This document shows positions 37,013-46,912 of a stretch of 64,000 nucleotides of DNA, piece after piece. The position numbers were made by a program, and so were the translations under genes. The stretch is from Telopea speciosissima. Taxonomy: Eukaryota > Streptophyta > Magnoliopsida > Proteales > Proteaceae. Within the stretch, counting starts at the first letter, position 1; each line of letters begins with the position of its first letter. Under the pieces are notes generated by a model. That model was not told the DNA's origin and searched no databases. It was given only the letters and a program-made list of their open reading frames with translations. The DNA is taken from contig NW_025317403.1 of assembly GCF_018873765.1 (NCBI RefSeq), positions 79,150-143,149 of the forward strand, written 5' to 3'.

Positions 37013-38689
37013 TCAGAAATGTACTGAAATCTTGGAGAGACCGATCTCTTCCGGTGCTTGTCTCACTACCGCTTCCTGCGAGCTAGTCAATTCAAAGTTC
37101 TGTTATCCTCACTGTAGTGAGTTCTGTTCCCTATTGCTACTACTCATCCCTCTGAATTTTTTTTTAATTGCTTCTACATGGCATCTGATGTTTCAGTCCT
37201 AAGTACAGAGAACAAAATGGATATAGAAATTGTACAAATGGGAAAATTTTATATTAACTAAGCAAACATGGTTATTTGAAATGAATTATATAACTTAAGG
37301 TCTTACAAGAACAAGATCTTGTATTATACTATTTCTTATAGAAATGTCTAGCCATCTTCTAGAGATGAGATATGGGATTTATTGTATAACATAACAAATT
37401 CACTCAACAAGGATCATTCCACACACACACACAAAAAAAAAAAACAGCATAGAAATGTCTAGCCATCTTCTAGAGATGAGATATGGGATTTATTGTATCA
37501 CATAACAAATTCACTTAACAAGGATCATTCTAAGTGCGCGCGCACACACACACACACACACACATCATCCAATTAGTTTCCTTCTCCCTTTTCCTTTATC
37601 CAGTGAAATTTTTTTCTGCATTTCCATGAAAAGACAAAGGCGTAATTTTATTGTTATTTTCAGTGGCACGAGAAACTCATCAAGCGATTGAAAGGAACTT
37701 TTCCTCATTTGTTTGGAAGAGAACTCTGAAAACCACTAAGTAGAGCAGTCAACTGATTGATACTGATTAGAACCATCCTAAACATGGTCCATGTATTTCC
37801 AAATAGAGGTAACCATGCTCAGTGATTTTAAGACATTCCACCAGTCTATAGCAATTGGTCCATTCAAATCTAGAATAATAAAATCTCCCTCAGAAAAGGA
37901 ACTAAAATCGATGGTTTCAAATAAAAGACATATTAAGATTATTTCTATAAATTTATTGAAAGGAACAAGCTTTGAATGGATATAATCATCCTTTTAGGTC
38001 TTCTCACAATTATAGGATATACTGCTTTTCAAAGTTCAATTCAATAACAAGCATTTGTATAAACGAAACAGCATCAAATTTCAGTAATAAAGCCACTACA
38101 GCTTCAGCACCACAAGTTTAGAACCAAATACACCAAAGGGAGGTATTCTTTTTTCAGTCTCTTTTTTTTAACAGCTATACAAATCAGCATAACCAATTTA
38201 TCAAATCATTGACATTAAGCAGCCTTTTTAATGAAAGAAAACTTATCAATACACATAAATGCAAAGAAAGTGACATCCTAAAACCAGTTTTTCAAATTTA
38301 ATGCCCCAAGAATCCAATTTTACAAAAATTTTACTTGTTATTCACCTTCTAAAGTGTTGAGTAAATTAAAGTTACACTATAAATCTGGGACTAGTCCCTA
38401 CTCAAGTAACCACATGCACCAGAATGACTAGACAACAGATAAGTGCCTTCTTGCTGAGCTCAAAACAGTCCACCCAAGGCATAGGAGCTGAACAGTCAAG
38501 TTCCTAGAGACCGATACTGATAATTTTGTGCCTGGGGCTTCAAGACCAACCAACAACAACCCACTCACCCCCCCCCCCTCCACAAAAAAAATAAATAAAT
38601 AAAAATTTGAGGCTTGTGTACCCCCCCCCCCCATACAGACCTTGAGGCTTCAAGCTCACAAAGAAACATTAAGATCCATTCATTGAATT
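37013..38689. repeat. Intergenic: 3' flank of mTERF B, duplicated at C and D
   Basis: From about 37560 to 38640 this resembles 48640-49690 (3' of mTERF C) and partly 52680-53330 (3' of D): shared words include TATAATCATCCTTTTAGGT, CTCACA/TTTATAGGATATA and CAGATAAGTGCCTTC. A second, local direct duplication (112-bp offset; TAGAAATGTCTAGCCATC at 37339 and 37451) is separated by CA-rich microsatellite (37535-37564). Open frames are not conserved between the copies, so this is untranslated flank. Confidence 0.7.
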
Positions 38690-39892
38690 TCAAAAATTTG
38701 AGCATTGTACAATGGGTTCTTTCCACACTTCCTCAATTCTAGATCCTAGTCCTAGCAGACTAATATTCCCTTTGTATAGATCCAAGAGTTGAGGAACTTC
38801 TTTCTCATAGTTGGTCACAAACTTCTCTAAGAAATACTTCTCACTTTTTGTCAACAGATGTCCCATTTTAAGATCTTCCTTAACCAGACCTTTCAATATC
38901 AATACTCGTAAAACTGAACACCTTGGAAGAATCCTCTTCTCCAAGCTAAGCCCAACAAGTTGTGGGTGCGTGATGATAACTTCCCGTTCCCAACCCATTT
39001 TGTCAACAAAGAAATCTAAATGGCTCTTTATATTCTTCTCACACAGTTTCATGAAAAAAGGGTACCTCCTAAATGCCAAGAGAATCTCATCCTCAGAAAA
39101 ACCCCACCTTCGATAGGCCTCCAATTTGTGCTTCCATGTCGATTTTGTCATTGATGTAAACACAGATAGAGCACTCATAAACGTGTACTTTGAAAGGTTG
39201 AAATCCATTTGCTTAATCTCCTCAACCGTCTGTTTGAACATATCATTTTTAGGTGTCAACGTTGAGGGATAGTAAGTTAGTAAACTCACGATAATAGACT
39301 CCGGTACTCCATTTTCTCTCAAGATTGCAATATTTCGAGCCACAGTCGGTATATCACAATTGAAGAAACGAGCTTCACGTTTTAGACCAATAACAACATT
39401 CTCCAGAGTCCCAACTAAACTCTTCCAGAAATTAAAAGCTGGGATAATTTTGTTTTCTAAGCTACGGAACAAGAACTTTGAATCTTTGCAGAGGATTTTG
39501 GTAATGATAGGGCTCAAAACGCCCAACGAATGTAAGAATGCAAGTTTAGGCAGAAGCGTCTTTGTAGGGCTGGACACGAGCAACAATGGGCACTTTCTAA
39601 TGAGACTGGAAATTTGGGCATCGGTGAATCCATGGTTTCTGAAAAGGGTAAGAACCGAGTCTGGTCCATCAGAGGATTCAAAACCAACCTTCTTCGATGC
39701 AGAAAGGGCGGCTGCGGGTGAGAGCCCACATGAGCTGATGAGGTAAGAGACAACGAAAGGATTCTGATTTCTTGAGGCTTTTGAGGAGATGTATTTGAGA
39801 GATAAAGGGTTTTGTAGAAAACCCAGTTGGGTAGTTGAATCTCTTATTAAGGTTCTCCCGATTGGGACTCTTTTGAAGAGGAAACTAAACAT
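38690..39892 (-). CDS. mTERF family protein, copy B (intact, 400 aa)
   Basis: Uninterrupted single-exon frame. Residues 1-35 (MFSFLFKRVPIGRT, followed by Ser/Arg/Lys-rich sequence, few acidic residues) look like an organelle presequence, likely mitochondrial. From about residue 50 to 375 the protein is built of mTERF helical repeats, with the typical pattern of a proline then hydrophobic helices: CPLLLVSSPTKTLLPKLAFL, NIAILRENGVPESIIVSLLT, AYRRWGFSEDEILLAFRRYP, MGWEREVIITHPQLVGLSLE, ILPRCSVLRVLILKGL. The length suits plant mTERFs. Known: mTERFs bind nucleic acid and act in organellar transcription, termination, splicing or translation; the exact role here is not deducible. The start is the first ATG after in-frame stops and is shared by all four copies. 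It belongs to a tandem minus-strand cluster like the mTERF array of Arabidopsis chromosome 1. Confidence 0.88.
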   Translation of the reverse strand: MFSFLFKRVPIGRTLIRDSTTQLGFLQNPLSLKYISSKASRNQNPFVVSYLISSCGLSPAAALSASKKVGFESSDGPDSVLTLFRNHGFTDAQISSLIRKCPLLLVSSPTKTLLPKLAFLHSLGVLSPIITKILCKDSKFLFRSLENKIIPAFNFWKSLVGTLENVVIGLKREARFFNCDIPTVARNIAILRENGVPESIIVSLLTYYPSTLTPKNDMFKQTVEEIKQMDFNLSKYTFMSALSVFTSMTKSTWKHKLEAYRRWGFSEDEILLAFRRYPFFMKLCEKNIKSHLDFFVDKMGWEREVIITHPQLVGLSLEKRILPRCSVLRVLILKGLVKEDLKMGHLLTKSEKYFLEKFVTNYEKEVPQLLDLYKGNISLLGLGSRIEEVWKEPIVQCSNF

Positions 39893-40020
39893 TCGGAAAT
39901 GTAACTAAAATCGCAATTAGTCCTGACTAGGAACTTACGGAGGGGTCTTCCGAGAGCGCGGCTTCAGTTTCCATTGCTTTCATCTGCTCTGGAACTTGAA
40001 ACCAAAGTTCTCGAAAGGTG
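39893..40020 (-). promoter_or_regulatory. 5' leader of mTERF B with short upstream ORF
   Basis: On the minus strand an ATG at about 39983 opens a 15-codon frame (MKAMETEAALSEDPSVSS) ending before the main start. The related leaders of C and D also begin ATGAAAG. Inside lie GTAAGTTC and, 34-39 nt later in B and C, TTTTAG, with a CTAAT motif between them in B: an intron-like signature far too short for a normal plant intron. Confidence 0.4.
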
Positions 40021-40354
40021 AAAGCTACTTCCGGGCTAGAAAGTGAAAATCCTCCAAGTAGATTTTAGGATGAGAATTCATTACTATTACTCCCCTTCAA
40101 TTATCCTATATTTACTGATGCTTCCTACTTTTATACTTTTACCTCTTTTTCTCCCTGGCAGATTCCTAAACTTTGTTTTGATACTTCCAACATTTTTTAG
40201 GTCGTTAATAAAATAAATAAAATAAAACATTTTTTAAGGTCTTTTTTTTTTTTTTTTTTTTTTTTTTCCGTTTATGGTTTATTTTTTAAAAAAATTCATT
40301 ACTAAAAATCGTTTGGATCAAAATATGAAAACCATGTGATAAATAATAAACATA
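40021..40354. other. T-rich intergenic, no gene
   Basis: Contains an oligo-T tract at 40239-40268. Nothing else recognised. Confidence 0.5.
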
Positions 40355-40492
40355 GGGAGAATGTTCTCTCTGCCAGGGGCGCACGCTGCGCCCAGACACA
40401 CGGGGGTGGGTGCAATGACCACCCTGCCCTTCTCAGTGGCAAGCCCATGAGTCTGGGCGCAGCCTGCGCTGCGGCACAGAGAACATGAACCC
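40355..40492. mobile_element. MULE-type MITE (138 bp) with exact 9-bp TSD
   Basis: Ends GGGAGAATGTTCTCTCTGCC and, read in reverse from the right, GGGTTCATGTTCTCTGTGCC, followed on both sides by GCTGCGCCCAGAC-like sequence. Flanked by exact 9-bp ATAAACATA at 40346-40354 and 40493-40501, the size expected for Mutator-like transposition. GC-rich interior, no coding frame. Confidence 0.85.
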
Positions 40493-40921
40493 ATAAACAT
40501 AATAGAGTATAGAAGGAAAAACCATTTCGTAACTATCAATACATAACTAATTTTTATAACATTTTTGACAAAATGACCCATATATAGTTTTAATAATAGG
40601 TGAAGAGATTCCTACTTCACCAATCTTCTTTCCCAAATCAACTCAAAACAATAACAGTGGGTATGGGATTCTTGTTCTTCTTCAACCTCGATGTTGCAAG
40701 TCTCCTGATTTCTTGCTTTTTTTAATCCTTCTTCCTCCTCATCTTTTCTTCTGTCTTTTGTTATTGCCAATTTCACAGATACCCTTGGAATTTTAGCCTA
40801 ATTACAGAGACACCCAAGAACTTTCAAAAGCCTTGTTTGCCGAAACTTGGTCAATTGGTTTGTGCCTTGATTGTCAAAACTTGGGCTTGAGGCTTGTACA
40901 ATTGTACTCGTGTCTCACAAT

Positions 40922-41266
40922 CATGGATCAAGAACTAGGTCGAAACCTGTCAAAACTATTGAGATATCTCAGTTTCGCAGGTTTTCGAGACGAGTTAGAG
41001 GTGAATTTTTAAAAGTGCTACGTTTCGACCAGGTATCGGTGGTTTCGACTATGTTTCGATCGAAATATGGTTGAACCACCTTGAACCAGGCCTATATAAT
41101 ACCTCGTCTCGATCGAGAAGGCATATCTCGACTTGGTTTTGACAGAAACCCCTCCAACCAAGCTTTCCCCATGAATGGGAAAAAGTACTCGATTTTAACC
41201 TAGTTTCAGTTGGTTTTGACCAAAACTCGGTTTCAGTCAGGTCGAAACCCGAGTTCTTGATCCTTG
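40922..41266. mobile_element. hAT-like non-autonomous element (345 bp) with 8-bp TSD
   Basis: Termini CATGGATCAAGAACTAGG and, in reverse, CAAGGATCAAGAACTCGG. Flanked by exact 8-bp CTCACAAT at 40914-40921 and 41267-41274, the hAT signature length. The interior is rich in TTTCGA and GGTTTTGAC words, related to dispersed patches near 22.7 kb and 31.56 kb. Confidence 0.75.
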
Positions 41267-41274
41267 CTCACAAT

Positions 41275-42320
41275 TGAGTGTCCAGCCAAGGCACCCCCTT
41301 TCCTCCCCCTCTTGGATTGCATCAAACGCTCAATCCTTCTTCGGGCCACCATAGTGATGGACCTACCTTTGGCACCCAAAAAAAATCCTCATATCGTTGT
41401 CCTCTTTTCCATGTGCTAAGTTTCGGATACTTCAACTTAGGAGAAAAGAAAAAAAAAAAAAAAAAATGTCACATATTTCGCCATAGCTAAAAGGAAAAAG
41501 GTTTTCTATATTAAAAAAAGGGCAACATTATGCTAACTGATCATATAGCTCCTGCACCAACATGATAGCCAATGAAAATGCACACAAAGGCATTGGTTTG
41601 GATGCAATTTTCGATTTCACTGGGGGTCGAGATTCAAGTTGCAAAGATTTTTGACATGAGACTTATCAAAAAAAACCAATTAACATTGGAAAACATGGTT
41701 GGATCCATGTGGTAGAAAACCACATCTATCTAATTGATCAAATTTTCACTCCAAACAAGTAAGGAAAATCTATTAAAATTGCTTTCAAATACAAAAATGC
41801 AAATACATTCTCTTATAATGAAATAATAACTTTGTAACTTATGACACTTTTTGACTCCTTGTCATGCTTCTCTTAGACTCAAACTTGGTGAATAAGATGG
41901 GCATGGGACGATCTAGTACACATTCAAATTCAATTACATGACAAGTAAACTTGACCATATTACATGAGTAATATCACAAAGCATTTTTACACTTAAAAAT
42001 ATGTAACCATTAATTTCATACCAAAACTAGGAAAAGATGACTATGTGGATTCACCCCATCAATTTCATACCAAAACTCAATCACATGGCCCATGGAGTAT
42101 AGATTTTTTTTGAGCTAATCAAATGTCAGCATGAGATTGACTCGTAAATTGTACGGTGTGGTAATTAATATGCAATGTGTTGGATAAAAGATTTCTAAGG
42201 GTGTCATGCATAGCCTTTTTTTTGAGAGGGGGGTAGTTTATTTTATTTTTTATTTATTTACTTGTTAGAAGTCATTTTTTCTAATCCTATAAATAAACAT
42301 ACTTTATTTACCAAAAAATA
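41275..42320. repeat. Block duplicated at 32.36-33.97 kb
   Basis: Words such as GGATCCATGTG(A/G)TAGAAAAC, CTTGTCATGCTTCTCTTAGA, GGGCATGGGA and ATATCACAAA(A/G)CATT run in the same order here and at 32.68-33.0 kb. Near the end, TAATTAATATG(C/T)AATGTG and CTAATCCTATAAAT match 33.65-33.96 kb. This copy lacks the two MITEs present in the other. No gene. Confidence 0.72.
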
Positions 42321-43390
42321 AAGGGTTATTTTCAAATGCCCCCGTGAAAATGGTCAAACTTACAGTTGTCCTCCTAAACTTTTACTAATTCTACGCTTTG
42401 AATACCCTATCTTCTTTCAGTTACTTTTCTAAATTATGTTTCATGAATTCCTTTTCTTTTTCCCCCTTATTTGATTGCTTGATTAATGATTCTGATTTGA
42501 TTGTGGGATTCGTGTTTTACTAATTAATAGGTTTGTTGCAGGTTCTATTGATCTAAGCTTTTTGATTTTCTTTTAGTGGGTGTTTTTGTGTGGCTCTGAC
42601 TGGCTTTGCCTTATCTTCTTTATTGGTCTTTTCAGTGAATCTAGAACAGAAGAAAACACGAATAAAATAAGGGTAAATGCAAGTGTCTCCTCCTCCCCCT
42701 CCAGATCTGATGTTTCTGAAATTAAATAATCAAATCAGATAAACAGAAGAAACTTCTTCTTTTCATTAAAATTTCATTTTCATTATCACAATCTATTCAA
42801 TAATCGTGCCAAAGCACCATCACTTCTCCGAATTAATTCGATTCGCAAATTCTATCAGATCCATGAAAATGAATTTTATTGAATGGTTTTGATTTCAGGA
42901 AGAGTCCTCACATACGCTATCCATGCCGAATTTGGTTAGATTATAGTTGATTGAAGAAAAAATATCCATATAGATGATTCCAAGAGAGAAGAGATAGCTA
43001 GGGTTGCATCCTAGGAGAAGCAGTGAGAGAACACAAGGAAGAAGAAGAAGAGAAGGAAGATGGGAGAAGTAGCGAGAGAACACAGGGAAGAAGAAGAAAA
43101 GGAAGATTGAAAGAAATCAAAGAAGGAAGGAAAATAGGGGTTGCAGGTTTTATTTATTTATTTATCTATTTTTTAAAGTAAGGATATTTTTGTCATTCCA
43201 CTCTATCAAGGGCAGAATGGTCTAACCACGTACAAAAAATGTCAGACGTTAGAAGATAACGTTTCTGTCTAATGGGAGGGACTATAGTGGTACTTAGTTT
43301 GAAAAACAGGGATGCACGTAGAATTAGTGAAAGTTTAGGGGAACAATTGTAAGTTTGACCATTTTCAGGGGGCATTTGGAAATAACCCTT
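42321..43390. mobile_element. Long-TIR MULE-like element (1.07 kb, non-autonomous)
   Basis: Terminal inverted repeats of about 75 bp: left AAGGGTTATTTTCAAATGCC; right in reverse AAGGGTTATTTCCAAATGCC; both go on to GAAAATGGTCAAACTTACA. Flanking 9-mers CAAAAAATA and GAAAATATA agree at 7 of 9. The interior has a polypurine (GAAGAAGAA) patch at about 43030-43110 and no transposase. Its termini differ from the 28467 element, so it is a separate family. Confidence 0.75.
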
Positions 43391-44982
43391 GAAAATATAA
43401 ACCAAAAAGATGTCTCCATATGGGCCGGCCTTTTCTTTTGCCACATGGCAACTCAACTAGCAGCATAATCTGAGATTTTTTTGAATAATTTGGAAAAATA
43501 AAAGATCCTTGTGACAATAATAATTTATTTTTAAATAAAAACAAACCCGGGAAAAATATCTCTATTCGGTGGTGTTTCACTGTTTCCTACGCGCTACGCC
43601 CTCTCACCTGATACCAAAAGATGACACATTTGCCCTTGGGTAGATACTTAGGTGTGCTCACCTATTAGCTCAGACGCTTGTGTAGAGACCATGCGACCAA
43701 GTATAGATCTTTTGCCCTATAACAAATAAACTAAATAACATATAGGATGGGAGGGGTAAGGAAAAAATTTCTTAGAAAATATGTTGGTTGACAAATCCAT
43801 ATTTTAGGCATGCAATGCTATAAAATATCAAATAATAGAGCAATACAATGTTTAATTATTATTTTTTTATTGAATAAAAGAGCCATGTGAACAGCCTCTA
43901 GCTTTAGATAAATTGAGGTCATGAAGCCACGGAATGGAACATGGCCAATTTGTCATATACATGATAGATAGGGCCTTCCGAGTCAGGGTATTTGCTATAA
44001 CATTCAGATCGAGCCCGTAGAATACACTAAATGAAAAACGAAATCAAAACAAAAGAAGTAGAGAGCTGCTTCAGATTATCAATAATAGCTATTACATTTA
44101 ACAGTGGGATCCTGTGCGGTTCAAGAATGTAGAAGACGACCTACTTGCTATCCGATTCAACTTAAAGTCTGTTGTACCCGTGAAACATCATCAACTAATT
44201 TAACCATAAAATATCATGTTCTTTCTATAATATTTTTTTTTTCAAATTTTAGTAAGTATTAAAAATGGGGAGGGGGAATCAAAATTTTCTAGTTCTTCTC
44301 TATTTCAAAATGAATTTGGCAAACAAGTCATCAAACAAATGAAGTAATCAACTACACTTATAGTTTTAAGATTTAAACACCATATTCATCCAATATAAAC
44401 CGACATAAACATTGAAAGGGAGAATCGAGATTTACCTCACACAGCACAAAAACTCTCTATATCTCCCAAGCCAAACGTTTATGGTCAATTTGAACGCTAT
44501 GGGTTTTGTAGATTGAAAAAACAAAACCCTCCTCCCGAAGTATGATACTATGCCCTACACAAATTGCTGAGAAGTCTCAAACATGTAAGTCACAGGTTTG
44601 TATTGGGTATTTAAGTTGCAAGGGAAAATGTTATATTTCTAGGTAAAAATCTTGTTAAGGGGGTGGGGCTAGTATTGTCACAAAGTTTATGACAGATAAT
44701 ATGTCCATTTTGACCGCTGGATATGGAGTACATAGTATAAATTAGTTGTGTCAAATTTTACAGTCTAATTCAAATACCCCCTTTTTATTGGCATACATCT
44801 TGTGTATGTCCATGCATGTGTACCAATACTCTAGACATTAGTATGCACTCTCCCAATTTTGAGTGAGAAAAAACAATTCATATTAAAAAAAACATAAAAA
44901 TACATGGCTCAGATGTGCCTTGTGATTTTCAAAAACATCACCTTCCATTCTTACAAGGATAACTACTAAAAAAACCAGAGAA
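43391..44982. other. AT-rich intergenic, repeat debris, no gene
   Basis: Includes the second copy (43862-43970) of the dispersed repeat at 30940-31065. No conserved frame seen. Confidence 0.5.
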
Positions 44983-45105
44983 GGGATCAGGTTCATGTAC
45001 GAGAACGCGTAAAGATGGAATCACCCCAGGTGGGACCCACATGGTGGATTCCATCTGTAAGCCTATGAGGCGTTCTTGTACATTCCCATGTAAGAAGCTA
45101 ATCCC
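44983..45105. mobile_element. Probable MITE (123 bp)
   Basis: Left GGGATCAGGTTCATGTACGA and right in reverse GGGATTAGCTTCTTACATGG share the first bases and then TGTAC(G/A)AGAACGC in both arms, with GATGGAATC(A/C)ACC further in. Flanking 9-mers do not match, so the exact ends are uncertain. Confidence 0.5.
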
Positions 45106-45298
45106 AACTCAAAAAATTCTAGGTGAAAACAATATAAAAAGGAAAAAAATTATTCTCACAACCCACTTTCATAAGCTTATCAAAAGTGACCCTATCTAAT
45201 GTGTCGAACGATGGCACAACAACACTGTAGTGCACAGCAGCGGATAAAGGTCCTCTCGTCTCACGGCAATTCAAACAGCACTGAGAACCTGAGTGCGA

Positions 45299-45500
45299 GG
45301 TTTTAAAAGTTGGAATCGGTCTGTGCCACTAGAATTGGTTCGTGTCATTGGAATTGGTTTCAAGAACCTTTGAATCAACCCTTTAATCGGCCCTTAAATC
45401 GGTTGTATTGGATCAGTCAGAGTTGGGGTTGATCACAACTCTCGATCGATTCCAAACCAAATCGGCTTAACCAGCGATCTAATTACCAATTCTTGAAACC
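45299..45500. repeat. Dispersed GAATCGGT-rich repeat, copy 1
   Basis: Begins GGTTTTAAAAGTTGGAATCGG and ends ACCAATTCTTGAAACC, which are loosely inverted. Copies at 51160-51385 and, truncated, at 61927-61998. The sequence just to its left (CTCGTCTCACGGCAATTC to CCTGAGTG) is paralogous to 61620-61663. Confidence 0.65.
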
Positions 45501-46038
45501 ATGCATGAGACTCTAATTTTATGAAGTTTCAGCCCAAACACAAATGTAGAGACATTAAAGAATGAAAAAAATGAAAATACCAAAAAAGAAAGAACACTGC
45601 CCGGTGCCCACCAATTAGGAGACGCATGGGGGCATCCATTGGGAGGTGGGATTTTTTATTTTGCAGGGGAGCAGGCGGTCCATCTAGGGGGAGCTCTGTT
45701 TGGTCACAGACTATACACGACCAAACAACGTTCATTTCCCCTAAAAAAATTACATTGCAAACATGTGTGGTATCATTTGATGAAAATCTCCCACAACCAT
45801 AACAAGGTTTTAAAAAACAATAAAATTGGAAAATCTCAAAAACTCTCTAAACAAATCTCTCTCTCTTTATATATATTGCTTGTCAAATGGGCTTGGAGAG
45901 TTGTGACGCAGCTAGATCCGGCATGGGCTAGGCATAGTTGAGCTAAGTATCTTCCGCGGGGGCAGTTCTTCACGTCCATAAGCATTCTTTGCCTTTTGTT
46001 TCATCTATTTTTCATATATTTATGGGAGAAAGAATACC
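45501..46038. other. Intergenic, no gene recognised
   Basis: Short frames only. The GC-rich patch near 45600-45720 is not assignable. Confidence 0.45.
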
Positions 46039-46190
46039 ACTTGGTCGGGCGTCTGGATGTGTACCTGTGCCTAGACACAGTCAGACATGAAATGACTAAC
46101 ACACCCTTGCCTTTCCATGGGGGCGGGCCGATCATTTGGCGTCCGACTGCGTCTAGGCGCAGTTATACGTCCAGACGCACGACCAAATGC
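46039..46190. mobile_element. TIR element / MITE (~150 bp)
   Basis: The arm ending in GCGTCTGGATGTGTACCTGT and CCTAGACACAGTC at the left pairs with the reverse complement of GACTGCGTCTAGGCGCAGT and ACGTCCAGACGCACGACC at the right, about 45 bp per arm. It shares the CTGCGCC-AGAC word with the other short MITEs. No target duplication identified. Confidence 0.55.
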
Positions 46191-46206
46191 ACGTGTGGAC
46201 AAAAAT

Positions 46207-46268
46207 ATGTATGTGTGTGTGTGTGTGTGTGTGTTCACGTGTGTGTGTGAGAGAGAGAGAGAGAGAGA
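46207..46268. repeat. (TG)n(GA)n compound microsatellite
   Basis: TG run, a short CACG break, TG again, then a pure GA run. Confidence 0.95.
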
Positions 46269-46754
46269 AGGGACGTAAGAGAGTCATGGGGGGAAGGAAA
46301 CAGAAACTAGTTAAAATATATATGTTGAATCCATAGTTGGAAAACCAGGTTTTGACTCGGGCGAGTCACCCGAGTCGAGTCAAAATATCATAAAACCTGA
46401 TCAAGAGTCATGTAGACTCACCAGGCTTAGAGAACGACCAAACTCAGTCCTGGCCAGTTTGCATTTTCCAAGAATCGGTAATTATGTCCGAGTCAAGAAA
46501 AAACCAACAAGTTGTATCATTTATCTCTCTCCTATCGATCTTGCCAAAATTGAAGATTGTTCTAAATCTAGATTTCTAGACAGATTAACCAAAAGGAAGC
46601 CATCACTTTCACTTCAATTACTAAATCTATCAAAAACAAACCCAAAAATAGTGGATCTTTAGCTACAGTTCAAGCAACGCCTAACTGTTAAGGGGGAAAA
46701 ATTAAATTAAGTGCAAATGTATTGTTGAGTGTTAATAAATCTTGAAATGCTAGA
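46269..46754. other. Intergenic, no gene recognised
   Basis: Contains GAGTCACCCGAGTCGAGTC-type wording at about 46355-46385, likely dispersed repeat. No supported frame. Confidence 0.45.
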
Positions 46755-46912
46755 GGGCGGGCCTTGGTGCAACAATAAGGTTGATCTATTGTGACCAAGG
46801 GGTCACAGGTTCAAGTTGCGAAAGCAGGGGTAAGGGGTAAGGTTGCGTACATTATAATCATCTCCAGACCCGTAGTGGCAGGAGCCTCATGTATAGAGTA
46901 CACCCTTTTTTT
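46755..46912 (+). mobile_element. tRNA-derived SINE, copy 2
   Basis: Begins GGGCGGGCCTTGGTGCAAC, has a B-box-like GGTCACAGGTTCAAGTT, continues AGGGGTAAGGTTGCGTACA and ends ACACCC with a T tail. An imperfect ~19-bp target duplication (TAATAAATC-TTGAAATGCTA on the left, TAATAAATC-ATGAATGCTA on the right) surrounds it. Same family as 30128-30256 but longer at the 3' end. Confidence 0.85.
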
